From contig NZ_JALKAC010000002.1 of NCBI RefSeq assembly GCF_024171645.1, forward strand, positions 868,001 through 932,000: a stretch of 64,000 nt of DNA, given 5' to 3'. Positions 1 to 9,412 of the stretch are shown piece by piece. The stretch comes from Flavobacterium sp. HSC-32F16. GTDB lineage: Bacteria; Bacteroidota; Bacteroidia; Flavobacteriales; Flavobacteriaceae. The translations under genes were made by a program, and so were the position numbers. Numbering within the stretch: the first letter of the stretch is position 1; each line of letters opens with the position of its first letter. The notes beneath the pieces were generated by a model. It made no database searches and had not been told where the DNA came from. It worked only from the letters and a program-made list of their open reading frames with translations.

Positions 1-1845
1 GAGCCCATCTGTTAATCCGATGAAAATATTATTAGAATCTATAGTGTTTACTGACAGGTAATTGCTAACCAGATTTCCAGTTAAATTTGAAAATGGAGAG
101 ACGATATTTTTGTATTTGTTATTCTCTTTCATGAGTACGCCGATAGATTCATCAAAAGCATACCACAAATTAGATTGCGTATCTTCACTTAATGCGTTTA
201 TTGCCGGAATGTTTTTGAATAAACCAGATAAATGTTTGTCTTCATAAAATAATTCTTGTTCTGCAGAATATCTATAGAAATGATTATGGGTTTGAAAATA
301 GACTTTCCCTCCGATTTGTTGAAGGCTTCCAATATTTTTATAAGCAGATGTTAATTGATCAATCTTTTTAATGCTGGAAAAACGTGATAAATCCTGGCTT
401 AAAGTCATTTGGTAAATGGATTCATCTTTTTTAAGCCACATATAAGTTTGATCTAGTTCAAAGCTATTGGATGACTTGTCGAATCCTGAAATTTGATTTT
501 TATATACAAGTCCGTTAGATGTTTTTTCAAAAATGGCAAAACCATCATAATTAGAACCTATAAAAAATCCGGGATGACTAGGTATTTTCTTGAAACCAAA
601 ATATCCTTTAGAATCAATTATGCGTGTTACTTTGCCGCCATTTATAGTTAATGCTCCTCTATTATTAGCACAAATTAGCTCATTATCAATTACCTGTACA
701 TTCCATGACTGGGCTGTAGTTCCTTCAACAAGTTTAAAAACATCTTCTTTAAAATTATTATTCCAGGAATGATAGAAAACACCTTGATTAGTGGCAACAT
801 ACAGATTTCCTTGGTGTATAACAGAAGCATAAACGGTACTGATGTCATAGCTAAAACCAAAATAAGTAAATGGAGAACTTTGGTTTATATAAGCAATACC
901 ATTATCTAATCCGAGCCATAAATTGTTTTTATTATCGATAAAAGAGGTTAATACGGTATTGTTTTGAAGGCCTTTTTTTCTATTAATATGCTGAATAATT
1001 TTTCCGCTGTAGTCACAAATAATAATTCCGTCAAGTACAGAATTTAAAACAATAAATTTATTGCCTATAATTGTTCCTCCTAAAGAGTTGTTCTTTTTTA
1101 CAAAATTATTGGCTTCAGTATTCCAAGGTGTTATAGCATTTTTTTCATAAATAAATAAGCCTTTTTCAAGAGTTATAATTAATGTTTTGTCTTTGCCAAT
1201 AGGGTACATGGCCCATATTTCGGTATTGTTTAAGCTTTTTGTATTTGGTAAAGAATAAAGTTTTCCGTTTTTGTATTCTAATATTCCTTGTTCTATATCT
1301 TGAAGATAAAGCTTATTGTTTACAACAAATGAGAATTGGAATCGTTTTGGGGCTTTTAAAATTGATAAAGTATTATTTTTAAAAATATATACTCTTGCAA
1401 ATGATTGAAAAATAACCTGATCACCAATAGAATGGATTTTCCAGATAAAGTCAATTATTTTGATTTTATTCTTGTCTACTTTTTTTGCGAGAGAGGTATA
1501 CTTGAGCTTTCCTTTTGTGTCAGACTGAAAATAGCCAAACTCATTATAACCTCCCACAAATATTTTTCCCGAAGAATCAACTTTTAAGCAACGCACTGAA
1601 GTTAAATTTGGCAGAGGAAATTTTTTCCACGATGAACCATCAAATTGTAACAGACCACTGTTATTGGCAAAATATAAATTTCCATTTTTATCTTGGTCTA
1701 TATTCCAGTTTTGAGTTCCTCCCTTATATTCATTACGCTTGTAATTTCTTACATCAGGAAGTCCTATATTTTTTACTTGTGCGAAAATTGAAATTGTGAA
1801 TAATATAAAAAAAGTATTATAAAAATATGATTTTATCAATTTCAT
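1..1845 (-). CDS. Partial beta-propeller sensor/regulator of the PUL
   Basis: The reading frame is open from the ATG at 1845 to the window edge (615 codons), so the C-terminus is missing. It starts with a signal peptide (MKLIKSYFYNTFFILFTIS, then IFAQ). It continues with repeated propeller blades such as DKNGNLYFANNSGLLQFDG, DSSGKIFVGGYNEFGYF, DNKNNLWLGLDNGIAYI and DTQSNLWYAFDESIGVL. Proteins of this build in Flavobacterium usually end in a Y_Y_Y domain, a membrane helix and either a LuxR-type HTH or a hybrid histidine kinase; that part is not visible, so the class is uncertain. It is divergent from susC across a 345-bp spacer, which fits a glycan-sensing regulator of the adjacent PUL. The propeller call is strong; the regulatory role is inference from family and position. 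Confidence 0.8.
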   Translation of the reverse strand, partial: MKLIKSYFYNTFFILFTISIFAQVKNIGLPDVRNYKRNEYKGGTQNWNIDQDKNGNLYFANNSGLLQFDGSSWKKFPLPNLTSVRCLKVDSSGKIFVGGYNEFGYFQSDTKGKLKYTSLAKKVDKNKIKIIDFIWKIHSIGDQVIFQSFARVYIFKNNTLSILKAPKRFQFSFVVNNKLYLQDIEQGILEYKNGKLYSLPNTKSLNNTEIWAMYPIGKDKTLIITLEKGLFIYEKNAITPWNTEANNFVKKNNSLGGTIIGNKFIVLNSVLDGIIICDYSGKIIQHINRKKGLQNNTVLTSFIDNKNNLWLGLDNGIAYINQSSPFTYFGFSYDISTVYASVIHQGNLYVATNQGVFYHSWNNNFKEDVFKLVEGTTAQSWNVQVIDNELICANNRGALTINGGKVTRIIDSKGYFGFKKIPSHPGFFIGSNYDGFAIFEKTSNGLVYKNQISGFDKSSNSFELDQTYMWLKKDESIYQMTLSQDLSRFSSIKKIDQLTSAYKNIGSLQQIGGKVYFQTHNHFYRYSAEQELFYEDKHLSGLFKNIPAINALSEDTQSNLWYAFDESIGVLMKENNKYKNIVSPFSNLTGNLVSNYLSVNTIDSNNIFIGLTDGL

Positions 1846-2190
1846 AGGTTTTTAGATTTTTACCAATTTTTTATTGTTAATGTATTTGTTTTTAGGCTTT
1901 TATCTTTCTTTTTGGAGCACTATCACGATGTAGTGAGTTGTTTTTTTTATAAAAATAAGCAATCTTATATTAGTGTAGTGTTTATTTTTACAATTAACAT
2001 TTTCATAACATCTAATATTTTAAATTTAATTTATTAATATACAGTATTTTAAAAAAAATATGATGTGTTTTTGTAGTGTATGTTATTTTGATTTGATGTG
2101 TTTTTGTAGTGAAATTAAGTTGATAATAGTAAAAAATTAACTTTATTATTGCATCAAATTACTAATTAATTAACCAAAATTTTTAGAAAA
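1846..2190. promoter_or_regulatory. Divergent PUL control region with four TGTAGTG boxes
   Basis: This 345-bp AT-rich spacer has no gene. It holds TGTAGTG at 1929-1935, 1974-1980, 2072-2078 and 2105-2111. The last two lie inside an 18-bp perfect direct repeat TGATGTGTTTTTGTAGTG (2061-2078 and 2094-2111), 33 bp apart, about three helical turns. The first lies in the inverted repeat CACTA/TAGTG (1918-1935). A candidate promoter for susC is TTG at 2120-2122 and TATTATTG at 2144-2151 (one mismatch to TAnnTTTG, 21-bp spacer). Use as operators is inference. Confidence 0.5.
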
Positions 2191-5100
2191 ATGAAATTAA
2201 CAAAATTACTTATTTTTTGTGTTTCGTCTTTGTTATTCTCGGTTATAGCTGTGGCTCAGGATACCACAGTAAATGGAATAATAAACGATGAAAGTGGAAT
2301 GCCGGTTCCGGGCGCAACTATTGTATTAAAAGGTACAACGAAGTCTACGGCATCAGATTTTGATGGGAAGTTCCAAATACAAGTACCTTCAAATGGAGTT
2401 TTGACAGTTACTTTTATAGGATACTCTACAGTTAGTGAAGCTGTAAATGGAAGAACGAAGCTTACTATTCAATTAAAACCAGAATCACAAACACTAAACG
2501 AGGTTGTTGTTGTTGGATACGGAACACAAAAGAAAGCAGTTGTTACTGGAGCAATCTCAAGCGTAAAGTCAGCTGATCTGGAAAAAGTGCCAAACGGACG
2601 TGTTGAGCAATCTTTACAAGGTCGTGCAGCCGGTGTTTCTGTTGCTGCTACTTCGGGACAACCAGGCTCTGCTTCAAAAGTACGTGTAAGAGGTGTTACT
2701 ACTTTCAGAGAAGGTGGTAATGATCCATTATGGGTAGTTGATGGTATTGCTGTAGATGCAAATGCAATTGGTTTTATTAATCAAAGTGATATTGAATCTA
2801 TCGAGGTTCTTAAAGATGCCGCTTCTGCTGCAATCTACGGTACTCGTGCTGCAACAGGAGTTATCCTGGTTACTACTAAAAAGGGAAAATCAGGAAAAAT
2901 TTCTGTAAATTATAATGGTTTTGCAGGTATATCTGGACCAGCTAAAAGATTAGATTTGTTAAATGCTGCACAGTATGCCTCTATCATGAATGAAAAATCT
3001 TTTGCAGACGGCGGTGGTATTAAATATGCTAATCCGGCATCATTAGGTAAAGGTACAGATTGGCAGGATGCAATTTTTAACGATTCAGCTTTTAGATATA
3101 CTCATGAGTTAAGTATTAGCGGGGGTGGAGAGAAATCTACTTTCTATGCTTCTTTTGGAATACAAGATCAAGAAGGTATTGTTGCAACAGAAATTTCAAA
3201 CTATACAAAGAAAAATTTCCGTTTAAATTCAACTCACAAAATTTCGAATTACTTTACGTTTGGACAGACTTTTGGTTACACACATCAAAAATCTAAAGGT
3301 CTTGGAAACACAAACAGTGAGTTTGGAGGACCTTTAAGTTCTGCAATTAATTTAGATCCTATTACTCCATTGGTTGTTACAGATCCTGCAGTAGCTAATA
3401 CTGGGTTTTATACAAATCCAAATGCTGTTAGAGATGCAAATGGAAATCCTTACGGAATTTCTTCTTTAGTACAACAAGAAATGACCAATCCACTAGGTTA
3501 TATTCAAACAAGATTGGGAGGTTTTAACTGGTCTGATGATTTCGTTGGAAATGCTTATTTAGAAGCTAACATTACTAGTCATTTAAAATTTAGAACTACA
3601 CTTGGTGGTAAATTGGCATATTGGGGAGATCAAGGATTTACTCCGGTTTTTTTCCTAAACCCAAATGCCAAGGCCGATAGAAATAATTACAGCCAAAATA
3701 ACAATAAATCATTTGCCTGGACTCTTGAAAATATTTTGACTTATTCTAATAAATTTGGTGATCACAATATAAATATTTTGGCTGGACAAGGAGCTTATGT
3801 TGAAAATATCGGCGGCTCTATTGGAGTATCTATGTTTGGTCTGCCGGTTACTAGTTACAAAGACGCGTCTTTTAATTTTGACATTCCTCAAAGTGACAGA
3901 GTAAACAGAGCGAGTGATTTTGTAGAACACAAATTGGCATCATTATTTTTGCGTGCGAATTATGATTATTTAGAGAAATATCTTTTTACTGGGATTATTC
4001 GTCGTGATGGATCAACTCGTTTTGGTGAAAATAAAAAATTCGGAGTTTTCCCTTCATTCTCTTTAGGATGGGTGGTTTCCAAAGAAGGATTCTGGAAAGA
4101 AAATGATGTAGTTAATAGCTTAAAACTACGTGGAGGATACGGAGTTGTGGGTAATGATAATATCGATGATTTTAAATATAGAGGTTTAGTTGTTGGAGGA
4201 TATAACTATTCTGTAGGCAATGCAGGTTCAATAACAACAGGTTACGGAAATTCGACTCTGCCGAATGCAGATTTAGGATGGGAGGAGACTTCACAAATGA
4301 CTTTTGGAGTTGATGCAAAACTTTTTAATGACTTTAGCCTTACTTTAGATTATTATAAAAAGAGAACTACAGGAATTTTAAGAAATGTTGTTATTCCTGG
4401 ATATGTAGGAGTTGTTGACCCGCCTTCTGCAAATATTGCTGATATGGACAACAGTGGTTTTGAAGTTGAGTTAGGCTACAAGAAAAAACTTGGAGATTTT
4501 AATTTAGGTGTTAATGCTAATTTCGCTTACTTAAAAAATGAAATCACTTATGTAGGGTCATCTACAAACTTCATTGTTGGAGATGCTACTTTCCAGTCTA
4601 TGGGGCCAGTAACAAGAACCCAAGTTGGTCACTCATTCAACGAATTTTACGGTTTTAAAACTGCAGGTATTTTTCAAAATGAAGCAGAAGTTGCGGCATA
4701 CAAGAATGCTTCAGGAGGTATAATTCAGCCAAATGCTAAACCAGGAGATTTCCGTTGGGTAGATACAAATGGTGATGGGGCTATTTCTGATGATGACAAA
4801 CAGTTTTTAGGTACTAACATTCCTAAATATACTTTTGGTCTTACTCTAAACTTAGATTATAAAAACTTTGATTTTATGGCATTTGCTCAAGGATCAGCAG
4901 GAAGTAAAATTTTCCAAGGTTTAAGACGACTTGATGTTTTAAATGCAAACTATCAGACAAAAGCTTTGGATAGATGGGTTGGAGAAGGAACTTCTAACGA
5001 TTATCCGAGATTGACTAATAATGATCCAAATAAAAACTTCAGCAATATGTCTGATTTTTATCTTGAAAATGGAAATTACGTACGTTTAAAAATTGTGCAG

Positions 5101-5301
5101 CTTGGATACACACTTCCAACTAGCTTATCATCTAAAATAGGTTCAGATAAAGTTCGTTTTTACTTAACAGGAGAGAACTTAATCACATTTACCAAATACA
5201 CTGGATATGATCCGGAAATTGGAGGTCAGGTTTTTGGAGTAGATAAAGGAGTTTATCCACAAGCAAGATCTATTCTGTTTGGCGCTAATGTTCAATTTTA
5301 A
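2191..5301 (+). CDS. SusC-family TonB-dependent outer-membrane transporter
   Basis: This 1036-residue protein has a signal peptide ending at AVAQ (about residue 23). A carboxypeptidase-D-like domain (about 25-100, VNGIINDESGMPVPGATIVL) follows, then the TonB-box region and plug (LNEVVVVGYGTQKK, then VRVRGVTTFREGGNDPLWVVDG), and a 22-strand-type barrel ending in aromatic FGANVQF. That is the full SusC architecture and normal family length. It should import oligosaccharides across the outer membrane using TonB energy, with the SusD lipoprotein as lid. It is followed after 14 bp by susD and opens the PUL operon. The substrate cannot be read from this protein alone; the downstream enzymes suggest a beta-glucan. 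Confidence 0.97.
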   Translation: MKLTKLLIFCVSSLLFSVIAVAQDTTVNGIINDESGMPVPGATIVLKGTTKSTASDFDGKFQIQVPSNGVLTVTFIGYSTVSEAVNGRTKLTIQLKPESQTLNEVVVVGYGTQKKAVVTGAISSVKSADLEKVPNGRVEQSLQGRAAGVSVAATSGQPGSASKVRVRGVTTFREGGNDPLWVVDGIAVDANAIGFINQSDIESIEVLKDAASAAIYGTRAATGVILVTTKKGKSGKISVNYNGFAGISGPAKRLDLLNAAQYASIMNEKSFADGGGIKYANPASLGKGTDWQDAIFNDSAFRYTHELSISGGGEKSTFYASFGIQDQEGIVATEISNYTKKNFRLNSTHKISNYFTFGQTFGYTHQKSKGLGNTNSEFGGPLSSAINLDPITPLVVTDPAVANTGFYTNPNAVRDANGNPYGISSLVQQEMTNPLGYIQTRLGGFNWSDDFVGNAYLEANITSHLKFRTTLGGKLAYWGDQGFTPVFFLNPNAKADRNNYSQNNNKSFAWTLENILTYSNKFGDHNINILAGQGAYVENIGGSIGVSMFGLPVTSYKDASFNFDIPQSDRVNRASDFVEHKLASLFLRANYDYLEKYLFTGIIRRDGSTRFGENKKFGVFPSFSLGWVVSKEGFWKENDVVNSLKLRGGYGVVGNDNIDDFKYRGLVVGGYNYSVGNAGSITTGYGNSTLPNADLGWEETSQMTFGVDAKLFNDFSLTLDYYKKRTTGILRNVVIPGYVGVVDPPSANIADMDNSGFEVELGYKKKLGDFNLGVNANFAYLKNEITYVGSSTNFIVGDATFQSMGPVTRTQVGHSFNEFYGFKTAGIFQNEAEVAAYKNASGGIIQPNAKPGDFRWVDTNGDGAISDDDKQFLGTNIPKYTFGLTLNLDYKNFDFMAFAQGSAGSKIFQGLRRLDVLNANYQTKALDRWVGEGTSNDYPRLTNNDPNKNFSNMSDFYLENGNYVRLKIVQLGYTLPTSLSSKIGSDKVRFYLTGENLITFTKYTGYDPEIGGQVFGVDKGVYPQARSILFGANVQF

Positions 5302-5315
5302 AAAATTAAAGAATT

Positions 5316-6824
5316 ATGAAAACTATAAAATATAAATACATATATATTGCTGTAGCAATGGCTGTCCTTGGATCTTGCTCTGAAGATTTTGTCACCATTA
5401 ATCCGGAGGGAAAATTTGATCAAAGTACCTACTTCTCTAACGAACAACAATGTTATGCAGCATTAATTGGAGTTTATGACCCGATTAGAAAAAACACAGG
5501 GGGTTTTGAAAATCTTGTGGCAATGCTAAATGCTGGATCTGATGATTTTTATTCTGGAGGGGGAAGCGCGTCTGATGGAAATGGAATTCAAAATTTCTCT
5601 ACTCACTCACTTACTTCAATAAGTATTCCGGGTAGTTACTGGAATGATCATTATCAAGGTGTTTCAAGAGCAAATATGTTGATAACAAAAATTCCTGCAG
5701 CTTCTATGGATAATGCGGTAAGAGCCAGATTTACTGCAGAAGCTAAAGCAATGCGTGCCTTTTATTATTTTAATCTCGTGAGATTATTTAAAAATATACC
5801 TTTGATTCTGGAACCTTTAGATACTCAGACTATTTATAGCCCAGAGCAGTCTACACCAGATAAAATATATGCACAAATCGAAAAAGATTTATTAGAAGCA
5901 ATTCCAGATTTACCTAATAAACTCGATGCAGCTACAGAGTCTGGAAGACTTAATAAAGGTGCAGCTCAAGCAATATTGGGAAAAGTGTATTTGTTTGAAG
6001 GTAAAAATAGTGATGCCGCAGCAGTTTTAGCGGAGGTAAATGGTACACCAGGAGCAACAAATCAGTATGGAAATAAATTACTGGATAAATTTAGTGATTT
6101 ATGGGTGACTTCAAATAAGTTTAATACAGAGTCAATATTAGAAGTATCTCACTCTAATGCAGGTAATTCTGACTGGACATTTTGGGGATCTGGTAAAGAC
6201 GAAGGAAACTCTTTAAACATTATGGTTGGACCTAGAGGATATTCGAGACCAAAAAATTCTACTGCACCAGATCTTCCTTCAGGATGGGCATTTAGTGTTC
6301 CAACTCAAAAATTGTATGATGCAATGAAAGACGATCCAAGATTTGGAGCTACAATTCTTGATCTAAAAGCTTTAAAAGCAGCAGGACAAGCAGACTACAT
6401 TCCGGCTTATCAGGATACAGGTTATTTCTTGAACAAATACCTTCCAAGACAATCAGATGTTAGTACAGGCGGAGGTAATTCAGAGTTGAACTACAAGCAA
6501 AATTCTTATATTATCAGACTTGCTGATACTTATTTAATGGAAGCTGAAGCTTTGGGATCTGGACCTAGAGCACAGGCTTTACTTGACGCAGTTAGAAATA
6601 GAGTTGGATTAACACCAGTTCCTGTTACGTTAGCGGCTATTAAAAATGAGAGAAGAATGGAGTTAGCTGGAGAAGGTCATAGATTTTTTGATTTAGTAAG
6701 ATGGGGAGATGCAGCTGCTGCATTATCTGACAGAGGTTTCGATGCAGGCACAGATGAGATTTTTCCAATACCTTATACTGAGCTAAATGGTACTAAACTG
6801 AAACAAAACCCTAATTACCAATAG
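5316..6824 (+). CDS. SusD/RagB-family glycan-binding lipoprotein
   Basis: This 502-residue protein has a lipoprotein signal peptide (AVLGSC, acylated Cys near residue 21). Family hallmarks are the early FSNEQQCYAALIGVYDPI, the TPR-like AEAKAMRAFYYFNLVRLFKNIPL, the late ERRMELAGEGHRFFDLVRWG and the terminal EIFPIPYTELNG followed by QNPNYQ. It is surface-exposed in known systems, where it captures oligosaccharides and hands them to SusC. It directly follows the SusC gene (14-bp gap) and precedes a second surface lipoprotein, so the three form the binding and uptake unit of the PUL. Confidence 0.96.
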   Translation: MKTIKYKYIYIAVAMAVLGSCSEDFVTINPEGKFDQSTYFSNEQQCYAALIGVYDPIRKNTGGFENLVAMLNAGSDDFYSGGGSASDGNGIQNFSTHSLTSISIPGSYWNDHYQGVSRANMLITKIPAASMDNAVRARFTAEAKAMRAFYYFNLVRLFKNIPLILEPLDTQTIYSPEQSTPDKIYAQIEKDLLEAIPDLPNKLDAATESGRLNKGAAQAILGKVYLFEGKNSDAAAVLAEVNGTPGATNQYGNKLLDKFSDLWVTSNKFNTESILEVSHSNAGNSDWTFWGSGKDEGNSLNIMVGPRGYSRPKNSTAPDLPSGWAFSVPTQKLYDAMKDDPRFGATILDLKALKAAGQADYIPAYQDTGYFLNKYLPRQSDVSTGGGNSELNYKQNSYIIRLADTYLMEAEALGSGPRAQALLDAVRNRVGLTPVPVTLAAIKNERRMELAGEGHRFFDLVRWGDAAAALSDRGFDAGTDEIFPIPYTELNGTKLKQNPNYQ

Positions 6825-6854
6825 TAATAACTAATTAATCTTAAATCATAAAAT

Positions 6855-7733
6855 ATGAATTTAAATATAAATTTCAAAAAAAGTATATACCTAATGCTGT
6901 TTTTGGCATTAGGCTCACTTAATAGCTGTAACGAAGAATCGACTACAGGCAATACATTAAGCGGTTCAAATATTGATCCTTCATTTACTATAACTCCGGT
7001 TGCCGGAAAAGTTAATACATATCTTTTGACAGCACAGATAAGCGGTGTTATATCATCTCAATGGGATATCGGATATGGTCCTTACATGGGAAAAATGAAC
7101 GAGGAAATTGTATTGCCAGATGCGGGACATTATACTATAACGCATATAGCTGTAGCGGCTGGAGGTGTAACATCAAAAGTTTCCCATGATATTACAGTAG
7201 CTGCTTCTGATCCTGCAAAACTAAATTTAGTAAAAGGAGGTTTCTTTAGCAATGCAGAAGATGCAGCTCAATGGACATCACTAAAACTAAGCCCAACTGG
7301 TGCTGCATTTTGGTCATTTGGAGAAGGAAGCGCAACACTTCATTCTCCCGGAGGAGGAGCGCAAGAAGCAATTTATCAAGCTATTGATGTTGTAAAAGAC
7401 AAAGAATATACAATTGATATGTTTGCAACATCTGCTAGTGGTTCTGTTGATACATGGTTTGAAGTTTATGCTGGTAAAACGGTGCCTGTAGAAGGTGTGG
7501 AGTATAAAGACAATAAAGTAATGGGTATTAGTACTTGGGATGATTGTGGTAAAAACCCATTCTTAGGAAGATTATCTACTGTAGGATGTGTCAAAAATGA
7601 TGCAACTAAGTCAGTATCTAATGTTGTAAAATTTGATACTACTGGTAAAATTTACCTTGTAATAAGAGGGGGTGGAAGTAATTTTACTAAAGATGGAATT
7701 ACAATAGGAAGAGTCGAATTCCGAGCAAAATAA
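6855..7733 (+). CDS. PUL surface glycan-binding lipoprotein with PKD-like domain
   Basis: This 292-residue lipoprotein has lipobox LNSC near residue 25. Residues about 40-115 look like a PKD/Ig-type fold (WDIGYGPYMG, then AGHYTITHIAV). The remaining 170 residues form a likely carbohydrate-binding beta-sandwich (QAIDVVKDKEYTIDMFATSA, GKIYLVIRGGGSNF, ITIGRVEFRAK). It occupies the SusE-like position just after SusD and is followed by a terminator. By position and architecture it is a surface glycan-binding protein; no catalytic residues stand out. Sequence in this position is poorly conserved between PULs, so ligand specificity is unknown. Confidence 0.75.
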   Translation: MNLNINFKKSIYLMLFLALGSLNSCNEESTTGNTLSGSNIDPSFTITPVAGKVNTYLLTAQISGVISSQWDIGYGPYMGKMNEEIVLPDAGHYTITHIAVAAGGVTSKVSHDITVAASDPAKLNLVKGGFFSNAEDAAQWTSLKLSPTGAAFWSFGEGSATLHSPGGGAQEAIYQAIDVVKDKEYTIDMFATSASGSVDTWFEVYAGKTVPVEGVEYKDNKVMGISTWDDCGKNPFLGRLSTVGCVKNDATKSVSNVVKFDTTGKIYLVIRGGGSNFTKDGITIGRVEFRAK

Positions 7734-7763
7734 GTTTAAGTTAAGTTTAAGTTTGGTTGTAGA

Positions 7764-7797
7764 TAGCCCATAATCATTATGAGTATGGGCTATTTTT
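7764..7797 (+). terminator. Rho-independent terminator after susC-susD-SGBP
   Basis: The stem TAGCCCATA (7764-7772) pairs with TATGGGCTA (7784-7792), followed by a T run. It probably makes the transporter/binding genes more abundant than the enzymes downstream. Confidence 0.8.
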
Positions 7798-7866
7798 AAA
7801 TCTTGGACGATCAGGAAAGGTCTTTAAAAAAGGACTTTTATTTAGAATTAAAATATTAAGAAAAGA

Positions 7867-9321
7867 ATGAAAAAAAATACTTTAAAGTTTCTGTGCATTT
7901 TGTTTTCTATAACAGCTGCTGCGCAACAAGCAAAAGCAAAAAAAGAGTTCACAACCAATGGAAAAAAAGTAGCAGTTTATACTACTGCTGAAAGTTCTAA
8001 TTTAAGATTAACAGCAACTGATAATTTATCCTTTTCAGCATCAAAACAACCTCTGGAAACAGAAACTTGTGTTTTTGTAGAACCATCTAAAAAATTCCAG
8101 ACTTTTATGGGGATTGGAGGTGCCATTACTGATGCGAGTGCCGAAATTTTTGCTAAACTTTCAAAAGAAAAACAAACAGAATTTTTAAATGCCTATTACG
8201 ATAAACAAAAAGGAATTGGCTATTCTTTGCTAAGAACCACAATCCAAAGTTCTGATTTTAGCAGTGGAAGCTACTCTTATATCGCAGAAGGAGATAAGGA
8301 TCTAAAAACGTTTACTATTGATCACGATAGACAATTTCGTATTCCGTTAATCAAACAGGCAATTCAGACTGCCGGAGGAAAATTATTGACTTATGTTGCA
8401 CCTTGGTCTCCAAACGCTTTCATGAAAAGCAACGGAAACGTACTAAAAGGAGGAACATTATTACCAGAATATTATCAAACCTGGGCAAACTTTTATGTCA
8501 AGTTTATAAAAGCATATGAGAAAGAAGGAATTCCAATTTGGGGAACTTCAACTCAAAATGAGCCAATGGCCGTTCAAACTTGGGAATCTTGCATTTACAC
8601 AGCAGAAGCTGAAAGAGATTTCATTAAAAACTTTCTGGGTCCAACTTTGAAAAAAGAAAAACTTGGAGATAAAAAAATTATAGTTTGGGATCACAATCGT
8701 GACCTGATGAATTACAGAGCAAACGTAATTTACTCTGACCCGGAAGCATCAAAATATGTTTGGGGAATGGGTTTTCACTGGTATGAAAACTGGTCAGGAG
8801 GAGATTCAATGTTTGACAATGTTGCAAAAGTAAATGAGGCATATCCAGACAAAAAACTTTTGTTTACAGAAGGATGTGTTGAAAAATTCGATGCTGCAAA
8901 ATATCAATTTTGGGGTAATGGAGAACGTTACGGGATTTCTATGATTAACGATTTCAATAACGGAACCGTTGGATGGACAGACTGGAACATTCTTTTAGAT
9001 CAAAACGGAGGACCTAATCATGTTGGAAATTTCTGTTTTGCACCTATCCACGCAGACACAAGAACAGGTGAATTAATTTACACGCCATCTTATTATTACA
9101 TAGGGCATTTTTCAAAATTCATTCGATTAAATGCAAAAAGAGTGAGTTCTGCAGTTAGCAGAAGCGGTTTGTTAAGTACATCATTTTTAAATGCAGATGG
9201 AACAATGGCAACAATTGTAATGAACAAAACAGACAAAGAAATTACATATAATTTGATAATAGCAGCAGAAAAATCAGTAGTTAAAATTCCTGCGCATGCT
9301 ATACAAACGCTTGTTTATTAA
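7867..9321 (+). CDS. GH30 glycoside hydrolase (pair A, copy 1), secreted
   Basis: This 484-residue enzyme has a cleavable signal peptide (about residues 1-19, FSITAAAQQ) and no lipobox, unlike its neighbour. It has the GH30 pattern: FMGIGGAITDASAEIF near the start of the barrel, the acid/base Glu232 in TQNEP and the nucleophile Glu335 in LLFTEGCVEKF, followed by a C-terminal beta-domain. Families close to this act on beta-1,6-glucan (GH30_3) or glucosylceramide (GH30_1). It closely matches the next gene, including the shared NDFNNGTVGWTDWNILLDQN, so the two are a tandem duplication. Likely role: secreted or periplasmic cleavage of beta-glucan. Subfamily assignment is inferred. Confidence 0.9.
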   Translation: MKKNTLKFLCILFSITAAAQQAKAKKEFTTNGKKVAVYTTAESSNLRLTATDNLSFSASKQPLETETCVFVEPSKKFQTFMGIGGAITDASAEIFAKLSKEKQTEFLNAYYDKQKGIGYSLLRTTIQSSDFSSGSYSYIAEGDKDLKTFTIDHDRQFRIPLIKQAIQTAGGKLLTYVAPWSPNAFMKSNGNVLKGGTLLPEYYQTWANFYVKFIKAYEKEGIPIWGTSTQNEPMAVQTWESCIYTAEAERDFIKNFLGPTLKKEKLGDKKIIVWDHNRDLMNYRANVIYSDPEASKYVWGMGFHWYENWSGGDSMFDNVAKVNEAYPDKKLLFTEGCVEKFDAAKYQFWGNGERYGISMINDFNNGTVGWTDWNILLDQNGGPNHVGNFCFAPIHADTRTGELIYTPSYYYIGHFSKFIRLNAKRVSSAVSRSGLLSTSFLNADGTMATIVMNKTDKEITYNLIIAAEKSVVKIPAHAIQTLVY

Positions 9322-9341
9322 TATTTTTTGAGTTAACAGAA

Positions 9342-9381
9342 GAGGGCTGATTTGAATCATCCAACTCAGCCCTCAATTTTT
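9342..9381 (+). terminator. Terminator between the first two GH30 genes
   Basis: The 9-bp stem GAGGGCTGA (9342-9350) pairs with TCAGCCCTC (9366-9374), followed by AATTTTT. It ends or attenuates transcription before the second GH30. Confidence 0.8.
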
Positions 9382-9412
9382 AACTTGAAATAAAATGCTT
9401 TTTGAAGTAACA

